Shown here in pieces: positions 11,307-22,070 of a DNA stretch of 64,000 nt. The position numbers were made by a program, and so were the translations under genes. Where the stretch lies: assembly GCA_963921195.1 (NCBI GenBank), contig OY992537.1, positions 208,881,736 to 208,945,735 of the forward strand, read 5' to 3'. The stretch is from Pegoplata infirma (taxonomy: Eukaryota; Arthropoda; Insecta; Diptera; Anthomyiidae). Numbering within the stretch: the first letter of the stretch is position 1; the number at the start of each line of letters is the position of its first letter. The notes beneath the pieces were generated by a model. The model was not told the DNA's origin. It saw only the letters and a list, made by a program, of their open reading frames with translations, and did not search any database.

Positions 11307-11478
11307 GGATCTGGCAAGATACGATAAAAATAAAAATATATTGTATATTTATAGATTAAAAATACAAATAAAAAAATCACTAAAATATATTTATTTTAAA
11401 AAATATAATTACTTTAAAAACTTTAAAAAATCAAAGTTTTTTTTTTTTTTTTTTTTTTTCTGTGAGTTGAAAAAGCTC

Positions 11479-13044
11479 TTAGCTGGTGTGTAAGTTTTTG
11501 TCAACTAGTTTCTGTTTAGTTTTTTTGTATTTATGTACTGTGTGTTTATAAAGCTGAGTACATTTTTCCGTATCTATCCTATAATTGAGACGCACATTTG
11601 GGGAGAGATTAATTATATGGAGCATTTCTAAATTAAATCTCTTGTTGTAGTTATTCTCTTCTTGTAGAATTTTCGTATCCTCAAAATTGGGTTTATGTCC
11701 ACTAGTTGCACAGTGTGCTGCAAGTGCAGTTTTTTGCTCAATTGGTTTATTGACTGCTTTTATATCCGATTTGTGCGATGAAAGCCTGGTCTTCAATTTG
11801 GTTTTAGTGGTGCCAACATATTCCTTGTTGCATGGATTGGATCCGTTCCCGTTACAACTAATTTTATATATAAGATTTGATTTGTCTTCTTTGTCGATTT
11901 TGGATTTTGTTTTGCTAAATAATTGTTCGACCGAATTATTAGTTTTAAACGCCAATATGTACTTTTCTCTATCATATAAGTCTGAATCCCTAAATCTTTC
12001 AGACAAGCCGGGTATATAATTAGTAGATTTGTAAATTTTTCCGGGTTCTAACTCTTTGGCTGCTTTATTTTTGCTTAATTTGACATGTTTGATTAGATCA
12101 TTAACAGTTTTTCTCGGAAATTCGTTTTTCATTAATATATGTGTAATTTTTTGTAAATTTTTCTTGTGAAAATCCGTGTCACTTATTTCCAATACTCTTC
12201 TAATAAAGTTTGTGGCTGTATTAATAATTACCCTTCTTGGATGTTTAGAATAGAAGTTTATTAACCTGCCAGATGAAGATTCCTTTTGGTACCAATTTAA
12301 CTTTAACTTTTCGCCCTTTTTAATGATAACCGAATCCAAATATGGAAGTTCATTATTTGCTTCCATTTCTTTAGTAAATTGTATTCTTGTATTATAAGAA
12401 TTAAGGGACTTTAAGACATCTGTAACTGCATCCACTTTTACAATTGCAAAGAGATCATCTACGTATTTGGTTAATAGTCGTAGTTTGTCACCAATGTTTT
12501 TCATTGAATTGTCGAGTAACTCTTCCATGACAATATCAGCAATAACTGGGGAAGCCGGTGACCCCATAGGCATTCCATTTAGCTGCTCGTAAATTTTGCT
12601 GTCATATTTAAAATATCTTGTTTCCTTAATACAAAATCTAAGGATTTCCATGAAAAGTGGTTTAGGTATGTTGGTATATTTTTCCAAAATATTCCATTTT
12701 TTATCTATAGCTTGAAGTGCCAAATTAACCGGTATACTAGGGAACAATGAGATGACGTCAAAAGAAACAAGAACTTCATCTGATTCAATTCTAGAATTGT
12801 TGATCCGAGTTTTAAAATCAATAGAATCTTTCACGTTGTATTTCGAATCCTTTGTCAAATTCTTTAAAATGTCAACCATGTATTTGCATAATTCGTATGA
12901 TGGTGTGTTGATAGACGAACAAATTGGTCTTAACGGAATTCCTTTTTTGTGGATCTTCGGTAATCCATATATCCGAGGCGCTATGGCCGTCTTATTCATA
13001 AGTTTATATTTCTCATATATGCTTATTACGTTTAAATTAAACAA
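11479..13044 (-). CDS. Penelope-like element reverse transcriptase with C-terminal GIY-YIG endonuclease
   Basis: An open stretch of 521 codons encoding the enzyme that copies a Penelope-like element into the genome. The stated start is a TTG and is only where a frame finder begins; the same frame continues upstream to 13425, broken by one TAA. Residue numbers refer to this 521-codon part. Residues 24-33 (RIYGLPKIHK) and 36-50 are typical of Penelope RT. Motif A is SFDVISLFPSIP (94-105, catalytic Asp96), motif B QLNGMPMGSPASP (154-166) and motif C YVDD (194-197). The C-terminal endonuclease has IYKISC (392-397), Cys405, YVGTT (409-413), Arg420, His424, His444, His450 and Glu473, matching the GIY-YIG module with its Cys/His cluster in this class. 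No LTR or RNase H domain is visible, as expected. All catalytic residues appear intact. Confidence 0.9.
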   Translation of the reverse strand: MFNLNVISIYEKYKLMNKTAIAPRIYGLPKIHKKGIPLRPICSSINTPSYELCKYMVDILKNLTKDSKYNVKDSIDFKTRINNSRIESDEVLVSFDVISLFPSIPVNLALQAIDKKWNILEKYTNIPKPLFMEILRFCIKETRYFKYDSKIYEQLNGMPMGSPASPVIADIVMEELLDNSMKNIGDKLRLLTKYVDDLFAIVKVDAVTDVLKSLNSYNTRIQFTKEMEANNELPYLDSVIIKKGEKLKLNWYQKESSSGRLINFYSKHPRRVIINTATNFIRRVLEISDTDFHKKNLQKITHILMKNEFPRKTVNDLIKHVKLSKNKAAKELEPGKIYKSTNYIPGLSERFRDSDLYDREKYILAFKTNNSVEQLFSKTKSKIDKEDKSNLIYKISCNGNGSNPCNKEYVGTTKTKLKTRLSSHKSDIKAVNKPIEQKTALAAHCATSGHKPNFEDTKILQEENNYNKRFNLEMLHIINLSPNVRLNYRIDTEKCTQLYKHTVHKYKKTKQKLVDKNLHTS

Positions 13045-13425
13045 TTTTTGTATTAAAATGTTGTTTTTATTTTGAAGAACGGAAGTTGGATCTTAATTCA
13101 ACCTTTTATATGTGCACATATCTCGTAATATATCATTCATTTTGTGTTTGTAATCGTTAACGTTCATTGCCACCGTTTTGTTGCCCTTATCTGAGCTTAA
13201 TATTAATAAGTCTTTATTTTTATCTAAAAATTGTCTTGACTGTACCACTGTGTCAATTGTTACTTTGTCTCTTTGCGTTAAATTGTAGTTGTTTAAGTGG
13301 TTGTCGATAAGAGTAGTAAATTTGCTCCTCGCGATCTCTTTTTTCTCTTTAGTTTCTAGTGTTTGTATAGCATCTTCCCCGTCAACAATACATTTAAAAA
13401 GAGGAAAATTTGTTGTTTTTAATAT
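13045..13425 (-). pseudogene. Upstream part of the Penelope-like ORF, with one in-frame stop
   Basis: Read in the same minus-strand frame, this adds about 110 codons before a TAA at 13095-13093 and 16 codons between the stop and the 521-codon frame. The block SSDKGNKTVAMNVNDYKHKM and, after the stop, DPTSVLQNKNNILIQKLFNL, are what Penelope RTs carry just N-terminal to RIYGLPKIHK. The TAA therefore interrupts an otherwise continuous protein. Further upstream the frame meets another stop at about 13428, and similarity is no longer evident. Without the stop the open frame would be about 648 codons. Confidence 0.8.
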
Positions 13426-14298
13426 TTAATTTGATTATGTGCACTTTTGATTTGAACATAAAACATTCTCAAATCAACGTTGTTTTAGTTCATTTTTAAA
13501 ATTTTGTTTGTTACTGAAGCCATATTAAAAGTGTCGATAAACATTTTCAATTTGAGAAAAAACAAAGTTTGTTGACTTTTGTCACTGTTTTATTTTTAAT
13601 TTGAGATTGTTTTTGCTTGATTTGAGATTTTTTTTTTTTTTCTTAGTGTAAGCAACACAATATCAATATGATGTTTTTGCAACAAAAGTTAACTATAAAG
13701 TAAGTCTGGGTCTGGATTTTTGTAATATGTTTAATGGTCATTTTTACACACATACATGCATGTAATACTTACAAGTAATACTTACACAAAAACGGAAGTA
13801 GCACCATTACCATAACAATAAAATGACTTTAGTAGCATTAAGGCGATTTTACATGAAAGGCAAAAATTTTATTTACCCAAATGAATGGATGTGTCCATGA
13901 TTGATCAGAAAGGGGAATTATAAAATATGGTGACACAAAAAAAAAGTGCAATACCATTTCCCATATCAAATGGGTAAATTTTATAGTTGAAGGCCAACAA
14001 ATTTTAGAATCAAGTCAGATTGTTGGGGGGTTCAATAATAAATAAATCTAGCATTCTAGTCAAATAATCAAGGAATTCGAAAAATAATAAAATTTTGTAA
14101 TCTAGCTTAACAATTAAGTTTTTCTGATGGATCCAAAATCAAGTAGCTGTGAATTTTTATAGAAACCGATATCCGAAATATATCATAGAAATGCTTTGTA
14201 AATGGTATAATGCAAAGTAATAAAGAAAATTTTATACTTTTTCATAACATTTGTATCATTATGTCTTCTATCTCTGTCATATTGTTAAGGCCCCATTA
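13426..14298. other. Spacer without a gene
   Basis: AT-rich. Recurring CAATTTGAGA/TTTGATTTGA words at 13450-13635 suggest a small decayed inverted repeat at the 5' side of the Penelope-like element. No coding sequence. Confidence 0.45.
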
Positions 14299-14306
14299 CT
14301 GTATAA

Positions 14307-14850
14307 TAGGGAGGAGCAATTTTTGAAGCAAAAGAAAACAGAAAAAAATAAATTTTTAAAGACCAAAAAAAAATTACCCTAGAAGCACTTTTCCAGTTAT
14401 ATTCGAATACAAACTTATATTTTTAGCTAAAAAAAACAACAATCAAAAAAATTTGTTTTTTCATTTTGTTCGGAAGTTTCGGATTTTTAAGTCAAAAACG
14501 GAACCCAAAGACATTGCCCAATATTTTTTTGTGTTAATATTGACCATAAAATGCAACTTTCCCGAAACCGACGAAATTATAGCAAATTTTCCGTTTTTCG
14601 AATTTCAAAAAGTTGCCTTTTAGGTTCAATATAAACAAAAAAAAAAATATTGAACCTGTTGAATATCGGAAAGTTCCGAACAAAGTGAAAAACAAAATTT
14701 TTTTTTTTGGGAATTTTTTTTATCTAAAAATATTAGTTAATATTTAAACAATATTGGAAAAGCATTTTTAGGGTAAATATTTTTTGTCTGTAAAATCTTT
14801 TTTTTTTTTTGGATTCTCTTTTTTGTTGCTCAAAATTTTGCTCCACCCTA
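14307..14850. mobile_element. hAT-like miniature element with 8-bp TSD
   Basis: Ends are inverted TAGGGAGGAGCAATTTTTGA and TAGGGTGGAGCAAAATTTTG. The flanking 8-mers are CTGTATAA (14299-14306) and CTGCATAA (14851-14858), 7 of 8 identical, as expected for hAT elements. The 544 bp interior is palindromic (GTTCGGAAGTTTCGG against CGGAAAGTTCCGAAC) and non-coding. Confidence 0.8.
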
Positions 14851-14858
14851 CTGCATAA

Positions 14859-15139
14859 CTTAATAAGCTTCTGTACTGACATAATAAAAATATCAAAGTA
14901 TAAATGTACAAAAACTTGGACATAAAAAGGTTATAATGGTTTGAAGTTAATAGAATTTATAATTTTATGATATGAGTACAAAAAAAAAAACTTACAATGA
15001 TATGTAAAAACATAAAAGGAAATTTAACATAATAAAGGGTCAAAAGTAATGAAGTCAAAGAGAATTTAATACAGCAACTCTTTAATGAAAAAAATAAATA
15101 AAAAGAAAATTAAAAAAAAAAAAAAACTTTAATAAAAAA
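14859..15139. other. Spacer without a gene
   Basis: A-rich sequence leading into satellite B. Nothing recognisable. Confidence 0.4.
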
Positions 15140-17135
15140 GTAATATGTCCGTCATAGAAAATTGTTTGTATTAGCGACATATCGATAATTCTATAAATTT
15201 TCCATGGACATTTTTTTGTGTTATCGATAGCTATACAATTTTCTATAGAACACTTTTTATATTATCGATATACTTTAAGTTATCGAAGCACCAATAATTA
15301 TTATTAAAGTTTTTATTGAAAATTTTTTTGTGTTATCGAAATATCGATAATTATAAAATTTCCAATAAAAAAATTGTTGTAGTTTTCGATACATCCATAA
15401 TTATATACATGTTTATAGAAAATTCTCGGTGTTATCGATATATCGATAAATATAAAATTTTCTAAAGACATTTTTTTGGGGCCCCTGTAGGCTAGTTGGT
15501 AGCGTGCTAGCCTATGAAACAGGGGGTCGTGGGTTCGATTCCTACCAAAACCCTTACTCGATTTCGCTTCAACGAGTCGACGTGCATTGTTATCAGTTCT
15601 CGTTTAGGTTCGAATTATTAAAAATGATTTGTAATTAAATTGGAAAAGTAAAAAAAAAAAACAGATCATTGGTTCATAAATATATATAGAAATTTTTTGG
15701 AATAATCGATTTATTTATTCTTTAAAAATTTTCTATAAATTTCGTTTGTATTATCGATATTACGACAACTAAACAATTTCTATAGAAATTTTTTTAACAA
15801 TCAATTTATAATTATCGATAAATAGATAATTATAAAATGTTCCAAAAAAAAATATTGTATCATCGATATACCGATAATTATAAAATGTTCTACAGAAATT
15901 TTTTGTATCATAGATATATCGATGACACATTTGCTGTAAAAAAGTTTTTTGTTATCGATATATCGCTAAATATGCAAGTTTTATAGAAAATTTTGTGTTA
16001 TCGATATATTTATTGATATACGCATTTTTTTGTTATCGGTAACTACACACATTTTCTACAGAAATTTTGTTTAATATATCGATAACTATACTAACAATGC
16101 ATAACCAAATGAATAACTAACATTTTGTATTAATGTCGATTCATCGATAACTTATATTAATATATCGATGCATCGATATACTAATATTCTATAGACAATT
16201 TTGTGTTATCGATATATCCATGGCTATACAAATTATCTTTAAAAAAATGTGTGTTCGATATATCGATAACTACACAAATTTTCTATAGAAAATTTTGTGT
16301 TATCGCTACATCGATAACTATTTCCATAGAGTTGCAATACAAATTGCAATACAAATTTTTTATAGAAAATGTTGTGTTATCGGTATTTCGATAACTAAAC
16401 CAATTTTCTCTAAAAAAATTGTGTTATTGATATATCGATAACTATACAAATTTTCTATATAAAATCATGTTTTATTGATATATTAATAACTGCACAAATT
16501 TTCTATAGAAAATTTTGTGTTATCGATACATCGATAACTATACAAATTTTCTATAGAAATGTTAGTAATATCAATATATCAATAACTATACAAATTTTCT
16601 ATAGAAAATTTTATTTTATCGATATATTGAAAAATACACAAGTTTTCTATAGAACATTTTGTCTTATCAATATATCGATAACTATACAAATTTGATATAG
16701 AAAATTTTGTGTTATCGATATTTGGATAACTAAACAAATTTTCTGTAAAAAAATTGTGTTATCGATATATCGATAACTATTCAAGATTTCTATACAAAAT
16801 TATGTTTTATTGATATTTACAATACAACTTTTCTAAAGAAAATTTTGTGTTGTCGATGCATCGATAACTATACAAATTTTCTATAGAAATTTTTTTAAAA
16901 CCGATACATCAATAACTATACAAATTTTCTATGGGAAATTTTGCTTTATCGATATATCGATAAATACACAAATTTTCTATAGAAAAAAAAAATTTTTCAA
17001 TATATCGATAACTATACAAATTTATAGAAAATTTTGTGTTATCGATATTTCGATAAATAAACAAATTTTCTGTACACAAATTTGTGTTATCGATAACTAT
17101 TAAAATTTTCTATAGAAATGTTTGTAGTATCGATA
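15140..17135 (+). repeat. Satellite B array, about 48-bp unit, forward orientation
   Basis: The monomer reads TTATCGATATATCGATAA, CTATACAAATTTTCTATAG, AAAATTTTGTG. It has two dyads: one of two abutting TATCGATA octamers and one AAATTTTCTATAGAAAATTT. Copies left of about 16180 are degenerate; those at 16200-17100 are quite regular. Interrupted by a SINE at about 15480-15660. Confidence 0.92.
15480..15661 (+). mobile_element. tRNA-derived SINE
   Basis: A tRNA-like head: A-box TAGGCTAGTTGG at 15488-15499 and a perfect B-box GGTTCGATTCC at 15532-15542, with normal spacing of 44 bp. A CCT/AGG stem closes a 7-nt loop ATGAAAC (GAA in the anticodon position), but the rest of the anticodon stem and the acceptor stem do not pair, so it is not a functional tRNA. 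A body of about 90 bp and an A-rich tail ending in a 12-A run (to 15661) follow. It lies inside satellite B. No clear TSD. A-box and B-box would form an internal RNA polymerase III promoter. Confidence 0.75.
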
Positions 17136-17464
17136 CCCGAGTAAAAAAAATAATCTGGTGCTTTATGTTATAATATCTAAAATAATCTGGTACAAGCTCT
17201 AAATTGATCTAATCTGATCTCAAAATTGGCTGTATCAGAAATTATCTAAAATTATCTAATAATATCATTTATGATATTATTAGATTTAATTAGATCCGAA
17301 TTTTGGTCTAATCCAGTTTTGTAATCTTTTATCCAATCATATAAATTTATATTTCAATTTCTATAAAAAATATTTAAAAATAAAACAAATATTTTTATGT
17401 AGTCATGAGTTAATTTGGTTTTATTTTTGCACTTAAGTTATACAATTTTATCATTAATTTTATT

Positions 17465-17694
17465 ATTTTTTATAGTATATCCCCTCCCAGCAAAGGGTGC
17501 GGGCCGAAAAGATGAAAAATTTAGTTTTTCGAAGGTTTGTTAGTTCTTGTAGTTAAACATTTTCCCTCCTGGTCCGATTTTTCCAATTTACAAACTTAAC
17601 TAGCCTATGGCCATAAGATAAAGTGTAGACTTCAACTTGCTTTTCCGAGACGGACGGACATATATACCTAAAATGGCTAAGAATCGATCAATAA
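17465..17694 (+). mobile_element. Mini-me-like element, 5' part, interrupted
   Basis: Contains CCCTCCTGGTCCGATTTT, a short GACGGACGGACA tract (17650-17660), TATATA and AGAATCGATCAATAA, in the same order as other copies (for example 58741-58925). It is cut by the fold-back at 17695; the expected 3' end resumes at 18620. Confidence 0.6.
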
Positions 17695-18618
17695 CACAGT
17701 GCAACAGCCCATTTAGGGCCTCAACCAAACCAAGACATTTTGAAAGTAGTTGTGTGTAGTTATTAAAGTCCCAAAGCTCTGTAACGTCTCAAATTTTGTT
17801 TAATATTTATAGCCCACTGAATTTTTTTGATTTTTTTTCAAAGGTGTTGGAAAAAAGTCGAAAAAAATTATGTTGATGTTATTCTGAGCTTGAAATAGTG
17901 TTTGCATGTCTTCAATAGAATTTTATGCAGATTTTTTTTCTAGACAACGTTTTACCTCTATTTCCCGTTTTAATGGGTCCCTTTTTTAAGATACGGCCAA
18001 AAGCCTACTGAGACACGCGTTTAAAAGGTTAAAATATTCTACGAATATTATCAGCATCAAATTTTCTAGGGGGTTCATTAATTTTTAATATTAATTCCAA
18101 TATTTGTTAGTCACAATTGTAAACAATTGTGGCATAAATATAAAAAAAAAAAATAAATGAAACTTTACAATTTAGCTTATACCATTTTCCTTATACCAGT
18201 CGAACTTTCTGCCTTCAGTAACCCCTAGTGAAATTTGACGCAGGACATATTTAAAAGCAAGTCTTAGTAGACTTGTCAGATGTTTCTTAAAAAAAGTACT
18301 TAAATGACCAATAAATACGGAAGATAGAGGGTTAATATGTTCTGGAAAAAAAATCGCAATCAAATTCTATTGAAGACATCTCAACACTATTTCAAACTAA
18401 AAAGAACATTTACATTATTTTTTGTTTCACTTTTTTAAACGCATTAAAAAAATGAAAAATTTCGTGGGCTATAAAAAAAATTTGAGACGTTACAGAGCAA
18501 AACCCATTTTGGGTTGTACTACTACACACAAGTACTTTCAAACTGTCTTGGTTTGGTTGAAGCGCTAAGAAATGACAGTTTACTATAATTTATTTGGTTC
18601 TACCGATATTTTGCTGTG
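17695..18618. mobile_element. Fold-back element with CACAGTGCAACA-type ends
   Basis: Inverted arms: CACAGTGCAACAG on the left and GCTGTG on the right, with long matching inner blocks such as CTTCAATAGAATTT against ATTCTATTGAAGAC and TTGGTTTGGTTGAAGCGC against its partner. Shares TATAGCCCACTGAATTTTTT and following sequence with 40978-43318, so it is the same family. No coding sequence. Confidence 0.7.
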
Positions 18619-18619
18619 T

Positions 18620-18681
18620 TACTCACGGAATGACAAAGTGAGTATACAAATCCCTTTTGAAAGGGTATACAAATTTGGTAA
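18620..18681 (+). mobile_element. Mini-me-like element, 3' fragment
   Basis: TTACTCACGGAATGACAAAGTGAGTATAC is what follows TTTCGATGCG in intact copies (for example 51030-51060), so this is the continuation of the element left at 17694. Confidence 0.6.
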
Positions 18682-19871
18682 TTAAAGAGTTTATTTAAAT
18701 CAGTATGTATGCATTTTCACGCTCAAGTTAAAATCTAGGAACAATTTTCGATAGAAAGATGTTTGAGAATTTTTCAAAAATGCACATTATGAGGGACAGA
18801 ATCTAACGAAAATACCCCACTTAAAGGGTCGATCCAGAATCAAAACATTTAAATCAAGTGGACGTAAATATTTCAAATTGAATGTTTTTCTTTTTGTTTT
18901 ATTTTTAACGTCAAACGCGACATAAAAAATACCAGAATAAGCAATAATGGGTCTATTCGATTACCCAAAATTAAAATATTTTTACTACAACTGGAAAGTT
19001 TTGTTTACTTTTTGTATTTAAAATTTCCAGCTGTAGTAAAAGTAGTAAAAATATAACAGACCTAACAAAAATTTGTTGGTCTGCACAGTACCAAGTTTTC
19101 AACTTTTTTGAGATGCCGGAGGGGCCGTGTTCGAATACCAAATAGTTTAATTTTGGTTTTTCCTGTAAGGGGGTGATATTTTTTTGCTTAGGATTTTCTC
19201 CATATGAACCCTATATTTTCTGAGTATCACATTTAGCTTCTGACAATACATGCTCACAAACCCTTCTTTAGTTTCCTGACATTTTTCTTTTTCATTGGGA
19301 TTTGATTGGACACTTTAGAATTTGATTTTTCAACCTCATCTTTCGATTGACTGCTGTGCATCTTCAAGCCAAATACGCTTTATATTTCTGGTTAGCACAC
19401 TTTTACCCCTTTTTTTCCTCTTTTGACACCGCCGAAGTAGCACCAATTTTAGTTTTGTCCTTATTGGGATTCTACATCTAAACTTGGAATTGATTAGAAA
19501 GTACGAAAAACAAAATGAGTGAAAGTTTATTGTATTTTTTTATCGAACTTACGAAATACATAAATGCTGCTGCACCATTGCACCATCATATCACCATTAA
19601 CACCCGATCTCGATCCGCCATCCGAGTAACAAACACACCACTCTTTATAATTAATTGCGAAAATGAAAGTATTTTAGATTTTTACTCTAATTGGCATAAT
19701 CTGCATATTTTTGTAAAACAATTGATAATTATTAAAATTTATTGTCCAAACATTATTCCTGCAGTTTTTTTTGCTTGTTGCTTTTTTCTTAAATTGTTTC
19801 TTCTTCAAACCATCCTTCAATTGTTTGTTTTGTTTAGTTTGTATGGAAACTAGTTCATTTGAGCAATTTAA
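18682..19871. other. No recognisable gene
   Basis: Mixed-composition sequence with a 112-codon plus-strand frame at 19515-19853 that shows no domain. An 18-bp block CATTGGGATTTGATTGGA at about 19297 recurs inverted at about 21488, which hints at the arms of a larger decayed element. Confidence 0.45.
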
Positions 19872-19917
19872 TACTTTGAACGATGCGAACTAGTTATAGT
19901 TCACATCGTTCAAAGTA
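19872..19917. repeat. 19-bp-arm hairpin
   Basis: TACTTTGAACGATGCGAAC, an 8-nt loop TAGTTATA, then GTTCACATCGTTCAAAGTA: one mismatch in 19 pairs. It is preceded by another GAACTAGTT-like word at 19849. Possibly the terminus pair of a very small palindromic element. Confidence 0.85.
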
Positions 19918-20244
19918 ACATACAGTTTATTAACAATGGAATCGTGAGTGAACTTGCACTGTTTTCAAAAAGTACACAAGAACAAAAAACAGCAGTAATT
20001 ATTTTCTTTTGAAAATCTGTTATAAATTTTGCAAATTGGAGTAAAAATCTGCAACGTATTCTAAAAAGTGGTTCCCGGTTGGTGGATGTAGCATTATATG
20101 CATAAGTTCAATAAAACAAGACAATAAACGCCCGTTATTCGTTTTTTTGCATTTCAATCTTAAGTTTACATTAAAAAAAATGGTGCTTCATTTAAGTTGT
20201 CAAAAGAGGAAAAATATGTACGAAGCTATTTTGCCACAATGTGA

Positions 20245-20858
20245 TATTAAGCCAATGTTGATACCCATCCTATGCAATACCAACCAATACCCGTTAAAAC
20301 CAATTAAAATTGAAAACTAATAACGATTAAAAACAAATACCATAATTTGTGCGATACCAATACTGATAAAAACCAAAACCTTTATCCCACTACCAATTTA
20401 AAAATCAAGTTTAAAAACATTTAAATTCAATAGTAAATCCCAGTAAAATGGATAGATGAATTCAAGCCCTGAATTTAAACCTGTATAACTGGTTTTACAA
20501 TGTTAATACAAGGCTTAAATTCAAGTATCCATTTCAAGTAATTAACAACTAGAATACAAGTTTTAACTAGAATTGTGAGTCACAATTTGTGACTTGTAGT
20601 ACACAAAATTTAACTTGAACGGAACTTGAATTTTTCAATGCTTACGGTGTATTTTTATTTTTTATAATACCGATAAAAATCCTTTACCAATATAATTTAC
20701 TATTGGCATTTTTAATACCCGATTTAATACCAATACAGATTAATGTGCAATACCGATAGCAATAGCCAATGTCAAAACAATTAAAAACCAATACCGATAC
20801 TAACTCAACAAAAACTGAAAACTAAAATAATTTCAAAATCGGAACCAACACTTATATC
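20245..20858 (+). repeat. Degenerate ACCAATACCGATA-rich region
   Basis: The words AATACCAATAC, ACCGATA and AAAACCAA recur irregularly at 20265-20395 and 20660-20810, separated by 260 bp of different sequence (20400-20655) with ends TTCAAG/CTTGAA. Looks like a decayed minisatellite split by an insertion. Confidence 0.5.
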
Positions 20859-21351
20859 TAGTGTCCAACCGAATATTCGGCTTCGGCCTCGGCTTCGGCC
20901 AAAAAGCACTATTCGGGCACTATTCGGCTACGGCCACAATTTTGGCCGAATAGGCCGAATACCGAATAATTGTATAATATTTGTGCTCACGTGTTGAAAA
21001 ACATACTAAACTAACTTTGAATCACATTAGTAAGCCACAAAAACATTTTAATAAGTGTTTTTGCAACTAAAAACATTTTTTACATTCAAAAAAAATTTTC
21101 GATCGAAAAAAATTTACACTCTAAAATATATTTTTTTACAAAAATGTCCAAAAAAAATTTTTGCTTAAAATAAAATCATTCTAGACAGCATTCTCATGCA
21201 TTTGAGTATCCCGCCGAGTCGACTTTTATTTTTTTCTTGTTTTTACTACATAAATTTTTTTTTTTAATATTCGGCTTCGGTTTGGCCGAATAGTGAAAAT
21301 TTGGCCGAATATTCGGCTTCGGCCAAAAAATGTGTATTCGGTCGGACACTA
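20859..21351. mobile_element. hAT-like miniature element rich in TTCGGC, 8-bp TSD
   Basis: TIRs TAGTGTCCAACCGAATATTC and (inverted) TAGTGTCCGACCGAATACAC. Perfect 8-bp target duplications CTTATATC at 20851-20858 and 21352-21359. Subterminal regions consist of GGCTTCGGCC/GGCCGAATATTCGGC words; the centre is AT-rich and non-coding. Confidence 0.9.
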
Positions 21352-22070
21352 CTTATATCGTTTCGGGTATTCATTTTAATTTTATACAATATTGTGCTGT
21401 TTTGGAACACAAAGTGCTGGTTGCTTGAACATAAACAACAGCTAATGGAAAAAATTTGAATCAACTGGGCACGATGGCAGTCAAACTTCCAATCAAATCC
21501 CAATGAAGATTCGCTTTCATGAAAAACATACTAGACGGGATCGAAATCCTACAAAGTGCTCCGATCGAAAAAAAAATATAAAAAATTTATAAGCGCATCG
21601 GTGGTCAAAATGAAGATTTTGGTCAATATGGCCAATTAAAAAAAAAAATAAAATATAAAATTCATTAGTGGTATTCAGAGTCTTGCTTGCCAGCCACTGG
21701 TGGTAAAAGAGCTGTTGATTTTTTTTGTATAAAATAACATATAATAATATCAAAACTAACTTAGAAAATTTTCTTTACATTTGCTGTTATAAAATAATAT
21801 ATAATTTAGCATGGTACCATATATATTTATATGTGGAGCTGTATTTTATGTGGCCAATGTTGTATGTTTATATACGGCACATACATTTATATGTGTGACC
21901 ACATATAATAATATATAACTTTGTCTGACACTATATTAAAAAATATTGAAATGTTTTTTCCAATACATATTTTTATCTAGAAACATATAGTGTCACATAT
22001 ATCAATATATAAAAACATATTGCCATACAACATTGTATATGACTATATCTATTAATTTTTACTCGGGTAC

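Larger units (their letters stand above)
11220..13425 (-). mobile_element. Penelope-like retroelement, 5'-truncated copy
   Basis: The minus strand carries a Penelope-type reverse transcriptase joined to a GIY-YIG endonuclease, then about 170 bp of 3' UTR including a long A tract (plus-strand T run at about 11440-11459), then a CTGAGGA...GAAA hairpin motif. The coding frame is lost 5' of about 13425, so the N-terminal part is missing or decayed. The exact 3' terminus is not defined; 11220 is an estimate. Confidence 0.85.
17136..22068. mobile_element. TIR-bounded 4.9 kb interval (CCCGAGTAAAAA ends, TA flanks)
   Basis: Left end CCCGAGTAAAAAAA at 17136 and right end TTTTTACTCGGG ending 22068, each flanked by TA, with satellite B on both sides. 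The same ends bound 62016-63491. TIR plus TA fits Tc1/mariner-type mobility. The two subterminal regions are not alike (GATCTAATCTGATCT on the left, CATATATAT words on the right). The interior is full of other elements, so this may be one element swollen by insertions or the outer ends of two elements. No transposase frame was seen. Confidence 0.6.

Noticed and set aside
15480..15555. Functional tRNA gene
   Set aside because: The B-box is perfect, but acceptor and most of the anticodon stem do not pair and an A-tailed body follows; a SINE explains it better.
19515..19853. 112-codon plus-strand frame
   Set aside because: No domain, unusual composition and no supporting context; length is within chance for this amount of AT-rich sequence.
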